A stretch of 64,000 bases of DNA from SB11 sp037968475 (GTDB taxonomy: Bacteria; Bacteroidota; Bacteroidia; UBA8524): the NCBI GenBank assembly GCA_037968475.1, contig JBBKVO010000052.1, positions 1 to 64,000 on the forward strand, read 5' to 3'. The notes beneath the pieces were generated by a model that worked only from the letters and a program-made list of their open reading frames with translations, did not search any database and was not told where the DNA came from. Positions 8,714-16,931 of the stretch are shown here, piece after piece; within the stretch, counting starts at the first letter, position 1, and every line of letters starts with the position of its first letter. The translations under genes were made by a program, and so were the position numbers.

Positions 8714-9279
8714 TCACTTAATATTTTATCGGCATTTTGTGCCGGTGCTTCAATTTCTTTTATTTCTAACAATTTTTTTTGGAGATATTTCCTCGCTTTA
8801 TTCAACTGCGAACGTGATGTTCCTTCATTAATTTCCATCATATCTGCAATCTCTTTATGGCTAAAACCTTCAATTGCGTACAGGTTAAACACCATTTTAT
8901 ATCCTTCGGGTAATTCATCAATAATTTTCAGCAATTCTTGCTCTGATAGTTTGTCATAAATTGTTGCATCCGTTGGTATGTCATAATCATCTGCTATACC
9001 TATTTGTTCTTTCTGATAGCTGCTTTTACGAAAGTTTCGCAATGCACAGTTTATCATTATTCGTCTCACCCAACCTTCAAACGAGCCGTTGAAGGCAAAT
9101 TTTTTCATATTGTCAAATATTCGTATAAATCCATCTTGCAATACATCCTCAGCCTCTTGTCTATTTCTGGTATACCGCATGCATACTACTAACATCTTGC
9201 CTGCGTATGTCTTGTATAACTTCTGCTGGCAACTCCTTTCCTCCCGTATACATCCTTTTATCAGCTCCTCTTCAGTCAT
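8710..9279 (-). CDS. ECF-type RNA polymerase sigma factor
   Basis: 189 residues. Sigma region 2 is visible as 'YKTYAGKMLVVCMRYTRNRQ' then 'AEDVLQDGFIRIFDNMKKF' and 'FEGWVRRIMINCALRNFRK'. Region 4 is 'LPEGYKMVFNLYAIEGFSHK' then 'EIADMMEINEGTSRSQLNKA'. No extra domains are present. The downstream gene overlaps by 4 nt and encodes the putative membrane partner. It would direct transcription to an envelope-related regulon, presumably including its own operon. Confidence 0.93.
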   Translation of the reverse strand: MTEEELIKGCIREERSCQQKLYKTYAGKMLVVCMRYTRNRQEAEDVLQDGFIRIFDNMKKFAFNGSFEGWVRRIMINCALRNFRKSSYQKEQIGIADDYDIPTDATIYDKLSEQELLKIIDELPEGYKMVFNLYAIEGFSHKEIADMMEINEGTSRSQLNKARKYLQKKLLEIKEIEAPAQNADKILSE

Positions 9280-9360
9280 GTATCATCAGTACCCCAGGGT
9301 AATTTATATCTACAAGATACAACTTCAAACCTAAAATGTTGCCTACGTTGTTTGTAAAAC

Positions 9361-9386
9361 AAAAAAATCCCGCCTTTAGGGCGGGA
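9361..9386 (-). terminator. Intrinsic terminator of the 9416-10954 gene
   Basis: Hairpin TCCCGCC (9368-9374) / GGCGGGA (9380-9386) with loop TTTAG. Read on the minus strand it is followed by a run of seven T. It lies 30 nt after the stop codon at 9416. Confidence 0.8.
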
Positions 9387-9415
9387 CACAAAAGATTTGG
9401 GATGGAAAAAATATA

Positions 9416-10954
9416 CTACTGTATTTGCACTTTACGATTGAATGTATAACTACCCACACTGCCCCTAAGTATATAAAAGCCTTTGGCTAAGCCTTCAACA
9501 GCTATGCTTTTACCTGTGCCGGCCAGCACTTTTTTGCCTGACACATCATATAGTTCAAGCAATATATCATCACCTAAAGCAGGTGCATCAACAAAAATTT
9601 GGCTTGTGGCTGGATTGGGATATACGTTTATACTATTATCAGAAGTGGCTTTTTCTATACCCAATGGTGGGCGTTTGTTTACCCAGTCGCGCAAACTATC
9701 GGTTTGAGAAAGCAGTTTACAAAGACTGGGTATACTGCCACTGGTATTGCTGCGCGACCACAAATAAGCTACTGTAACTTTTTGTACTTCACCCGGCTTT
9801 ACATTAGTAAACCCTACCGAGCCTATCATGCGCCTATCACCTGCCGGTACGCCGCCTTGTGCCTCTGTCCAGCCTGAATTATTGCAAGGGTCGCCAGTAA
9901 ACATAAAATTGGTTGGTTGTCCGCCACTTTGGTAGCCACTACCCATATTAGTAATTGCAGAACCGTCTTTCCACAAACCTTCTAAAAGGTTGTAGTGGTT
10001 TTGAGCTGTTTTTGGGTTTCCCGTAGCACTATTATCATTGGTATATGCCACTGCCGATTGCATCGATTGGTTAAAAAATATAACTCCCATTGCGGGTGGA
10101 CTGGCGCCATACACTGCATCAGTACCCGTGCCATTATAGGTATAATACATATTACGCATTGGGTCAGAACCTATGCGGTCGTCAGTAGGGTCGCCCAAAT
10201 CAAAATCAGTCCAAACCCCTACATTCAGTTTTTTATATTCGTTACTGCTTCTATTGGTTAGGTAATAATCAACAAAAACAGTGTTGTTTAAAAACTCGTT
10301 TTCGGTAGATACAAACTGATATACAAAGCCTTTAATCTCCATTTTTAGTCTATCTCCTTGGCTTTCAAAATGAACTGCATCATCATTATACACAAAAAAG
10401 AATGCTTCATCACCGGGAAAGCTTGGGTAATCTCCATCGGTTACATCCATCACACCATCATTATTTTTATCGTAAAAAGGTGCTAAAGGTGCTTTTCCTG
10501 CCGATGATGTAAACGATGTAGGCCAGTTTTTAAGATTGGGCGTTTCAATACCGCTAAGTGCCGATAAGTAATCGGCTTTCGTCATTCGCCATAAGCCATT
10601 AATAACACTATCAGGTAAAGCTTTGCCTGTAAAAGGGTCTATTGGGCCGGTTCTGAAATCGGATGAAGGAAATTGGCGGTAGGTTTGTGCGGCCACATGG
10701 TAGTTGTTGCCGGCATCAATTGCGCCTAGCCAAAGAGATGAAGCATATATGCTTGAAAGTGAAGCAGTGCCTTGGGGTTGTTTGGGTGCTTCAAAACCAC
10801 CCTTACCAATATTAAAATTATTAAACAGCAAACCATCAGAGGCAACGTGAGCCCTTACATTATTGGCTTCAAGAGTGTTAAACACAATAGTTTGGGCGTA
10901 ATTTTGAGCATACCCTATAAAAAAAAGTAGCAGGGTAGTAAGTAAATTTTTCAT
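9416..10954 (-). CDS. Secreted protein with T9SS type A sorting domain (paralogue of 5690-7219)
   Basis: 512 residues: signal peptide (about 1-20, ending NYAQ), a long beta-rich region with acidic Asp/Asn loops ('DKNNDGVMDVTDGDYPSF', which looks like a calcium-binding loop), and a C-terminal T9SS type A domain ('INVYPNPATSQIFVDAPALG' through 'GSYTFNRKVQIQ'). Shared block order with the 5690-7219 product marks them as paralogues, separated by the ECF sigma/porin pair. Surface location is expected; activity unknown. Confidence 0.85.
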   Translation of the reverse strand: MKNLLTTLLLFFIGYAQNYAQTIVFNTLEANNVRAHVASDGLLFNNFNIGKGGFEAPKQPQGTASLSSIYASSLWLGAIDAGNNYHVAAQTYRQFPSSDFRTGPIDPFTGKALPDSVINGLWRMTKADYLSALSGIETPNLKNWPTSFTSSAGKAPLAPFYDKNNDGVMDVTDGDYPSFPGDEAFFFVYNDDAVHFESQGDRLKMEIKGFVYQFVSTENEFLNNTVFVDYYLTNRSSNEYKKLNVGVWTDFDLGDPTDDRIGSDPMRNMYYTYNGTGTDAVYGASPPAMGVIFFNQSMQSAVAYTNDNSATGNPKTAQNHYNLLEGLWKDGSAITNMGSGYQSGGQPTNFMFTGDPCNNSGWTEAQGGVPAGDRRMIGSVGFTNVKPGEVQKVTVAYLWSRSNTSGSIPSLCKLLSQTDSLRDWVNKRPPLGIEKATSDNSINVYPNPATSQIFVDAPALGDDILLELYDVSGKKVLAGTGKSIAVEGLAKGFYILRGSVGSYTFNRKVQIQ

Positions 10955-11302
10955 AGTTAAAAATGTTTGTACACCCTGTATAACGAAAAAACCCCACTAC
11001 ATGGTTGTAATGGGGTAACTAACCTATAAACCAATTACTAAGCTGATTGTTGCTTATTAATCTACCGTAACAATATCCCATCGTACAGTTACTATAACTA
11101 ATTCAAAATAGATGCCAATGTGTGCCACAGGGAAAAAAATTTTAATTTTTTTGTTAAAAATACAATAGGCAATTTACCTGCAAAGGCTTGCGTTGTATAC
11201 ATCAACAATAAAAAGGGACTTGTTTTCTACAAAACAGTTTATTTAAAAGACAAGCCCCGTTAGGTTTTAGCAGGCTAACTGCTATTTTTGCCCATAGGCA
11301 TT
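10955..11302. other. Intergenic region with an attenuator-like hairpin
   Basis: 348 nt between divergent genes. A hairpin with arms 10991-11001 (ACCCCACTACA) and 11006-11016 (one mismatch) is followed on the minus strand by a T run at 10990-10986, only 32 nt ahead of the 10954 start. It could be an attenuator in that gene's leader, or simply a stray terminator. On the plus strand TATTTTTG at 11283-11290 fits the Bacteroidota -7 consensus TAnnTTTG ahead of the next gene, but no TTTG is seen at the expected -33 spacing. Confidence 0.4.
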
Positions 11303-13402
11303 ATGATGCAAATAAACACAGCATACCCACTTTGGTGGATTATACCCTGCTTGCTGGCAGCAGCAGGCATTACTTGGTTGCTATACAGCAAAAATCCGTT
11401 TGGCGATGACGTAAACAAACGTTCGCCCCTGTATATAGGGCTTATGGCATTGCGTTTTACCGCTTTGTTTTTAATAGCCTTTTTGTTGCTTTCACCTTTT
11501 ATAAAAACCAGTAGCCGCAAGGTGCAAAAACCTGTTATCGTGCTGGCACTGGACAATACCGAATCGATACTAGCCAACAAAGACTCGCTTTTTTATACTA
11601 CCGATTATCCTAAAAAAATTGAAGCCCTAGCGCAAGAATTACGAAAAGATTTTGATGTAAAAATATACGGCCTAAATAATCAACTGGAAGAAAAAGCCAG
11701 CTACGATTTTAAAGGTAAACAAACAAACCTATCATCACTATTTACAGAGGTTGCAGGACAGTACGAAAACCAAAATCTTGGGGCGATAATTGTAGCATCA
11801 GACGGTTTGTATAATACGGGTACTAACCCTATATATGCTGCCGAAAACACCAAAGCCCCCATTTTTACTATCGCATTGGGCGATACTACTATACCCCGCG
11901 ATGCACTGATAAAAAATATACGCCAAAACAAAATAGCCTACTTGGGCAATACCTTCCCCGTTGAGATATATGCTGAGGCGGGCAAACTGGCGGGACAAAA
12001 AACTACGTTAACGGTTAGCAAAAACGGCAAAAACCTTTTTAGTAAAGAGTTAAACATAAACAGCGATAATTTTTTACATACTGAAACCCTACAACTCCCC
12101 GCCGATGAAGCAGGTACGCAGCATTATGTGGTGCAACTTAGCCATCTTGACAATGAGGTAAGCTATATAAACAACCGCAAAGATTTTTTTATAGATGTGC
12201 TGGATGGTCGCAACAAAGTATTGCTTATTGGCCCTGCACCGCATCCTGATATGGCGGCCATAAAACAAGCTATTGAGAGCAGCCAAAACTATGAGGTGGT
12301 GATAGCTTATACCCGAGGTTTTAATGCCTCTGACCTGAAAAAATATAACTTGGTGATATTGCACCAACTGCCCACATTTGAAAACCCTGCCGAAAATTTA
12401 CTAGAGCGCATTGATGCCGAAAAACTCCCCTTCTTATCCATAGTTGGAGCACAAACGGGTATACCTGCTTTTAACCAAATGGGTACAGGTATAAACATTA
12501 GCAACTATCGCTACAATGTAAACGATGCTCTGCCGCTAATAAATGACGATTTTGCTCTTTTTACCCTTAGTGATGAAACCAAAGCCGCATTGCGCTTGAT
12601 GCCACCACTAAAAACACCTTTTGGCAATTATAACAGTGTGGCCGCGGCCAATACTATGCTATACCAACAAATAGGTGCGGTAAAAACCCAACAACCGCTT
12701 TTATACTTTAGCCCAAATACCGAACGACGTATGGGTGTGCTACTGGGCGAAGGTTTTTGGCGTTGGCGATTGCACAATTTTGAACGCAATAAAAACCACC
12801 TTGCCGTTGATGAATTGATGACAAAAACGGTGCAATACCTATCGGCGAAAAACGATACCCGAAAGTTTAGGGTAAACGCACAAAAAAATATTTTTAACGA
12901 AAACGAGCGTGTAGTTTTTGATGCCCAAGTTTATAATGAAAGCTACGAAGCCATTACCGACCCTGATGTAAAAATGGAGGTGAAAAACGAAGAGGGCAAA
13001 ATATTTACCTACACTTTTAGCAAAGCCAACACCGCCTACACTTTAAATGCAGGCTTTTTTGCAGCAGGAAACTATACCTACCAAGCTACTGTGAAGGTGG
13101 GTAACCGCGAAGAAAAACTTAATGGAAGGTTTACTATTGTGCCTTTACAAGTTGAGTTGCTTGAAACCGTAGCCAACCACCAACTAATGCGCAACCTTGC
13201 CGCAAAAAACGGTGGAGAAATGGTATACCCCAGTGATATAGAAAAACTGGCCGCTATGGTAAAAAAGCGCGAAGACATTAAGCCTGTTAGCTATATGCAA
13301 ACCGCCTTTAAAGATATTATAAACCTGAAATGGGTATTTTTTATACTTTTGGGCTTGCTGGTTGCTGAGTGGTTTTTACGCCGTCGCAACGGGGCATATT
13401 AA
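11303..13402 (+). CDS. BatA/VWA-like inner-membrane protein
   Basis: About 700 residues. N-terminal transmembrane helices ('YPLWWIIPCLLAAAGITWLL' and 'ALRFTALFLIAFLLLSPFI') precede a VWA-like alpha/beta region 'PVIVLALDNTESI', in which the DxTxS pattern resembles a MIDAS motif. Beta-sandwich-like periplasmic segments follow, and a last helix ('LKWVFFILLGLLVAEWFL') precedes a basic tail. This architecture matches BatA-like aerotolerance-type membrane proteins common in Bacteroidota; the exact role is unknown. The ATG at 11303 (or 11306) is preferred over the TTG at 11288, which overlaps the possible -7 box. Confidence 0.7.
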   Translation: MMQINTAYPLWWIIPCLLAAAGITWLLYSKNPFGDDVNKRSPLYIGLMALRFTALFLIAFLLLSPFIKTSSRKVQKPVIVLALDNTESILANKDSLFYTTDYPKKIEALAQELRKDFDVKIYGLNNQLEEKASYDFKGKQTNLSSLFTEVAGQYENQNLGAIIVASDGLYNTGTNPIYAAENTKAPIFTIALGDTTIPRDALIKNIRQNKIAYLGNTFPVEIYAEAGKLAGQKTTLTVSKNGKNLFSKELNINSDNFLHTETLQLPADEAGTQHYVVQLSHLDNEVSYINNRKDFFIDVLDGRNKVLLIGPAPHPDMAAIKQAIESSQNYEVVIAYTRGFNASDLKKYNLVILHQLPTFENPAENLLERIDAEKLPFLSIVGAQTGIPAFNQMGTGINISNYRYNVNDALPLINDDFALFTLSDETKAALRLMPPLKTPFGNYNSVAAANTMLYQQIGAVKTQQPLLYFSPNTERRMGVLLGEGFWRWRLHNFERNKNHLAVDELMTKTVQYLSAKNDTRKFRVNAQKNIFNENERVVFDAQVYNESYEAITDPDVKMEVKNEEGKIFTYTFSKANTAYTLNAGFFAAGNYTYQATVKVGNREEKLNGRFTIVPLQVELLETVANHQLMRNLAAKNGGEMVYPSDIEKLAAMVKKREDIKPVSYMQTAFKDIINLKWVFFILLGLLVAEWFLRRRNGAY

Positions 13403-13420
13403 AAATATAGTTAGGGATAT

Positions 13421-14113
13421 ATGAAAAAGATACTTTGGAGTGTGGTAGGCTGTATGGTTATGGCCTCGTGCGCATCAAACGAAATAGCCAACTCGGCCGA
13501 TGTGAAACAAAGCGGCATACACCAAAAATATACCATTAGCTATACCGAAGAGAACAACCAAACCCATGTGAAAGCTACGTATAGGTTTGGCGGAGAAAAC
13601 GGTACAACCTTAGTACTTAGCCCGCCCAGCACTGTTACTTTAAATGGTGAAAATATGACCCGCTACGAAAGCGAGTTTGTAGGGGCATATTACAACTCGG
13701 CATACAGCAGACCTCTTGCCAATGGTGCACAATGCACTTTTGTTTTTACTGATACCGACGGGAAAACGTATACCAATAGCATTATGTTTAATCCCGTTTT
13801 GTTGGGGCCAATACCCCAAGAAGTAAAAAAAGGGCTTCCCCTTGAAATACCAATGGTTACCCATCCACTTAAATATGGCGATAAAATAACTATACACCTA
13901 AGCGATAGTGCACATAGCGACAGTTTTATACTTGAAAATGTAAATCTTGAAAAACGATTGATAATACCCGCTACCCTATTGAATAAACTTAGCGGTAAAG
14001 TGAGCCTTGAAATAACCAGAAGCAATAGCAGCCTGTTAACTGAAAAAACTGATGAAGGTGGAACTATTAGCTTTGAATATATCTTAAAAAAACACGAGTT
14101 TGAGATAAGATAG
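13421..14113 (+). CDS. Putative lipoprotein of unknown function
   Basis: 230 residues with a lipoprotein signal peptide (lipobox 'VMASC', Cys at about 17). The mature part is beta-rich with no motif that I recognise; it may be immunoglobulin-like strands. It starts 18 nt after the BatA-like gene, so co-transcription is likely and it may act with that protein at the envelope. Confidence 0.75.
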   Translation: MKKILWSVVGCMVMASCASNEIANSADVKQSGIHQKYTISYTEENNQTHVKATYRFGGENGTTLVLSPPSTVTLNGENMTRYESEFVGAYYNSAYSRPLANGAQCTFVFTDTDGKTYTNSIMFNPVLLGPIPQEVKKGLPLEIPMVTHPLKYGDKITIHLSDSAHSDSFILENVNLEKRLIIPATLLNKLSGKVSLEITRSNSSLLTEKTDEGGTISFEYILKKHEFEIR

Positions 14114-14140
14114 CTAGACGAAATACGCTCCGCACTTGGG

Positions 14141-14272
14141 GCAGTCATTCCCAACTTTATGAATATTGGGTGCGGCGGGAACGTCATTCCCTCGAAAGAG
14201 GGAATCCGAGCGTAGGACAACACTTTTATTATCACAACTACACAGATTCCCATTTTAAATGGGAATGACTGC
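14141..14272. repeat. Cluster of nested ATTCCC inverted repeats
   Basis: Three nested palindromes built on the same word: outer arms GCAGTCATTCCCA (14141-14153) and TGGGAATGACTGC (14260-14272); hairpin ATTCCCTC-GAAA-GAGGGAAT (14186-14205); and hairpin ATTCCCATTT/AAATGGGAAT (14246-14266). They resemble the dispersed 'GTCATTCCC..GGGAATCC' REP-type repeats of many bacteria. The cluster sits between convergent genes and may also act as a terminator. Confidence 0.7.
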
Positions 14273-14302
14273 CAACCGCACTGGTACTATAAAAATAAAA
14301 TT

Positions 14303-14872
14303 TTATTTCTTTACGGGAAAACGCATTTTGTAATCAACATTTATCCTGCCTGAGCTTATATCGTTTAGTTTACCTTTTAGCAAACGACGTTTTAGTGGGC
14401 TTATATAATCTACAAAAAGTTTACCGTCGGTATGGTCATGCTCATGTTGGATAATGCGGGCAATAATGCCATCGTATTCTTCCTCATGCCAATTAAAATC
14501 CTCGTCTTGGTATTCTATTGTTATTTTACTGTGGCGATTAACGTTTTCGCGTATTTGGGGTATGCTTAAGCACCCTTCTTCAAACTCCCATTTTTTGCCT
14601 TCTTCGTTTATAATATAGGCATTTATAAAAGTCTTTTTAAACTCTTCGGGCAAGTTGGGGTCTTCCTCTTCTTCTAAAAATGGACTGGCATCAATAACAA
14701 ACAAACGTATGGGCAAGCCTATTTGCGGTGCAGCCAAACCTACACCGTGCGATGCGTACATGGTTTCGTACATATCGGCTATTAATTCTTTCAGGTTGGG
14801 GTAGTTGGCGTCAATCTCTTCTGCCTCTTTCCTCAACACGGGATCGCCGTAGGCATATATGGGTAATATCAT
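14303..14872 (-). CDS. def: Peptide deformylase
   Basis: 189 residues; removes the N-formyl group from nascent proteins using a metal ion. All three signatures are present: GVGLAAPQ (43-50), EGCLS (99-103, Cys101 as metal ligand) and HEHDH (143-147, with His143, His147 and catalytic Glu144). After the metal motif, Thr-Asp replaces the usual Leu-x ('DHTDG' instead of 'DHLxG'), a mild variation. The start codon shares one base with the stop codon of ruvX (TAATG), so the two are translationally coupled. Confidence 0.97.
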   Translation of the reverse strand: MILPIYAYGDPVLRKEAEEIDANYPNLKELIADMYETMYASHGVGLAAPQIGLPIRLFVIDASPFLEEEEDPNLPEEFKKTFINAYIINEEGKKWEFEEGCLSIPQIRENVNRHSKITIEYQDEDFNWHEEEYDGIIARIIQHEHDHTDGKLFVDYISPLKRRLLKGKLNDISSGRINVDYKMRFPVKK

Positions 14873-15282
14873 TATATCGTCTTCAAATAATCCTGCAAAA
14901 TTAACACTGCGCTAATAGTATCCAAAAGTTCTTTGTTTTTACGGTCTTTTTTCTTCACTCCACTCTCTATTAACGACCGTGATGCAATTTTTGAGGTAAA
15001 CCGCTCATCGTACCTAACTATGGGTATGGTAGGAAAGTTTTTACGCAGCGCGTTTAAAAACGCCTGTATATACTTTTCTGATTGCGATGCGCTGCCATCC
15101 ATTTGCTTGGGCAAGCCCACCACAAAGGTTTCAACCGCATTTGCAGTAGTATATTTTTTTAGGTGTTCTATTACATCTTTGGCGTGTACAGTTCCTAGTG
15201 GGGTAGCTATTATTTTCAGTTCGTCAGTAACGGCAAGGCCTACCCGCTTGGTTCCGTAGTCTATGGCTATTATACGCGGCAT
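14872..15282 (-). CDS. ruvX: Putative Holliday junction resolvase / pre-16S rRNA nuclease YqgF
   Basis: 136 residues, the usual length. The RNase H-like fold is marked by 'IIAIDYGTKRVGLAVTDE' (first catalytic Asp), 'VVGLPKQMDGS', 'YDERFTSKIASRSL' and 'DTISAVLILQDYL' with the last acidic residue. Family members process pre-16S rRNA or resolve recombination intermediates. It overlaps def by one nucleotide and is the first gene of the pair. Confidence 0.95.
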   Translation of the reverse strand: MPRIIAIDYGTKRVGLAVTDELKIIATPLGTVHAKDVIEHLKKYTTANAVETFVVGLPKQMDGSASQSEKYIQAFLNALRKNFPTIPIVRYDERFTSKIASRSLIESGVKKKDRKNKELLDTISAVLILQDYLKTI

Positions 15283-15377
15283 GATTTTTTAGAAAGTTTA
15301 TGTGAAAAATTTTTCACATAAACTTGTTTTTACAAAAGTATGTAAGAATATTTGTATTACTATTAAATGTAAATTCT

Positions 15378-16229
15378 ATGAAACATATACTATCAAGTAT
15401 TCTATTATTTTTATTTTTTACAACAAACGTATTTTCACAGTGGAATGGAGCAAATCCCATTTGGACAAACTCAAGAGTTACTGTTGGAAGTAGCCTAATA
15501 CCCACGGGTACACTCACTATTGATGGTGCTGCTTGTGGCGGTATTCATGCTTTATCTGTGAGGCAGCAAGCAATTGGCTGTACACAAGGGAATGCTATGG
15601 GGGATTTAGTAAGAGTAGAATATAACAATGGAATGCAGTTTATACCTGCTTTTAACGTTACACAATATGGCTATGTTGGCATAGGTACTTACTTACCTCA
15701 AAGGGCTTTGCATGTTGAGGGCTGGGGCTTTATCAATGGCCGTTTAGGTATTGGCATTGCTTCACCTGTTGCCCCTTTCCATGTTATTGGTAATGGAATA
15801 GTTGAAGGTAACTTTGGAATTGGCACTACAAACCCAGCACAGGCATTACACATAAATAATGGAAATGTAAGGATTGATGATGGTGATTTTACAATTGCTA
15901 ATAATGGAGTAACACAATTTAAGGTTTATGGTACTGGGTTTGTACACGCCCGTGAGGTATTGGTTGATTTGCAGCCCATACCTGATTATGTTTTTGCTAA
16001 TAATTACAAAAGACTTTCTATACCCGAATTAGAAAAATTTATAAAAGAGAATAAACATTTGCCCGGAATTAAAAGTGAAGATGAATACAAGCAAGTGGGT
16101 AGAATAGCTATTACAGAATTATCATTAAAACTTTTAGAAAAGGTAGAAGAGCAAGCCTTGTATATTATTGAACTAAACCAAAAATTAGAGTTATTAACTA
16201 AACGATTTGAGCAACTTGAAAAGAATTAA
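15378..16229 (+). CDS. Secreted tail-fibre-like protein with C-terminal coiled coil
   Basis: 283 residues from the ATG at 15378, chosen because a clean signal peptide follows (ending NVFSQ); the upstream in-frame ATG at 15324 would add 18 residues before it. The middle has repeated 'GIGT/GIGI' turns typical of phage-tail-like trimeric beta-structure. The C-terminus ('YVFANNYKRLSIPELEKFIK', 'HLPGIKSEDE', then a heptad coiled coil) is the domain often found at the end of such Bacteroidota surface proteins. There is no T9SS domain and no phage neighbours. Function unknown. Confidence 0.75.
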   Translation: MKHILSSILLFLFFTTNVFSQWNGANPIWTNSRVTVGSSLIPTGTLTIDGAACGGIHALSVRQQAIGCTQGNAMGDLVRVEYNNGMQFIPAFNVTQYGYVGIGTYLPQRALHVEGWGFINGRLGIGIASPVAPFHVIGNGIVEGNFGIGTTNPAQALHINNGNVRIDDGDFTIANNGVTQFKVYGTGFVHAREVLVDLQPIPDYVFANNYKRLSIPELEKFIKENKHLPGIKSEDEYKQVGRIAITELSLKLLEKVEEQALYIIELNQKLELLTKRFEQLEKN

Positions 16230-16259
16230 CTTTAGCATCACAGTATAAATAAAATAATT

Positions 16260-16853
16260 TTGCGAAAAATAATTTCCGTATACATACTTGTAATATTTGC
16301 ACCTTTGCTATTTGCTAACGTTGTAAATGCACAAAACAAAAGCGATACTTCTCACAGACAAAAATGGACGGTATCGTTAGATGCTTATGTAGGGGCAACT
16401 TGGGGTGATAATTTTTCCATTCTAAAACCGCAAATTGCTTATGCTTATAGCCCCAAAAAATCAATTTCGTTTGGAATAATCGTTTTAGATGGGGAAAGAG
16501 GCTATGATTACTATTCACATAAAAAAGGTATAAGAAATGGTATTTCGTTTGGACATTCATGGCGTTTTTATACTAACGTTAAAAAAAATATAAATGGCTG
16601 GATGGGCATTCAATTGTGGTATTTGCAAGGTGATATTGCGCATAAAAAGCAGTTCAGCTCCGACAATCCTTTTACTTATTATGCTCCTAATGCAATTTAT
16701 GGATTGTATGATATTGGTGTAAGCCTAAAAATAAGAAAAAAATTCATTATTAATCCTTCCTTTAATCCTGGCATAGGCTATATTTATGGGACAGATATTG
16801 ACAGGATTATGCCTATATTAGGAATAGGATTAAGATTAGGTTATATTTTTTAG
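16260..16853 (+). CDS. Putative outer-membrane beta-barrel protein
   Basis: About 197 residues. The only start giving the whole signal peptide is a TTG at 16260; no ATG precedes it in frame before a stop. The signal peptide ends NVVNAQ. The rest shows alternating aromatic strands ('WTVSLDAYVGATWGDN', 'ISFGHSWRFYTNV', final 'IGLRLGYIF') as in small 8-strand barrels. It follows the 15378 gene by 30 nt and is probably co-transcribed. Ligand or role unknown. Confidence 0.65.
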   Translation: MRKIISVYILVIFAPLLFANVVNAQNKSDTSHRQKWTVSLDAYVGATWGDNFSILKPQIAYAYSPKKSISFGIIVLDGERGYDYYSHKKGIRNGISFGHSWRFYTNVKKNINGWMGIQLWYLQGDIAHKKQFSSDNPFTYYAPNAIYGLYDIGVSLKIRKKFIINPSFNPGIGYIYGTDIDRIMPILGIGLRLGYIF

Positions 16854-16931
16854 ACATTTATTTATTTCAACCCCTTTTAACAACTTAAGGCTTTAAAAAA
16901 AACTATTCAATAAATTGCAAAATCTTACACT

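Noticed and set aside
13690..14253. 187-residue minus-strand ORF
   Set aside because: Antisense to the lipoprotein gene and extends into the ATTCCC repeats; no motif.
15378..16229. Prophage tail-fibre gene
   Set aside because: The GIGT turns resemble tail proteins, but there is a signal peptide and there are no phage genes nearby.
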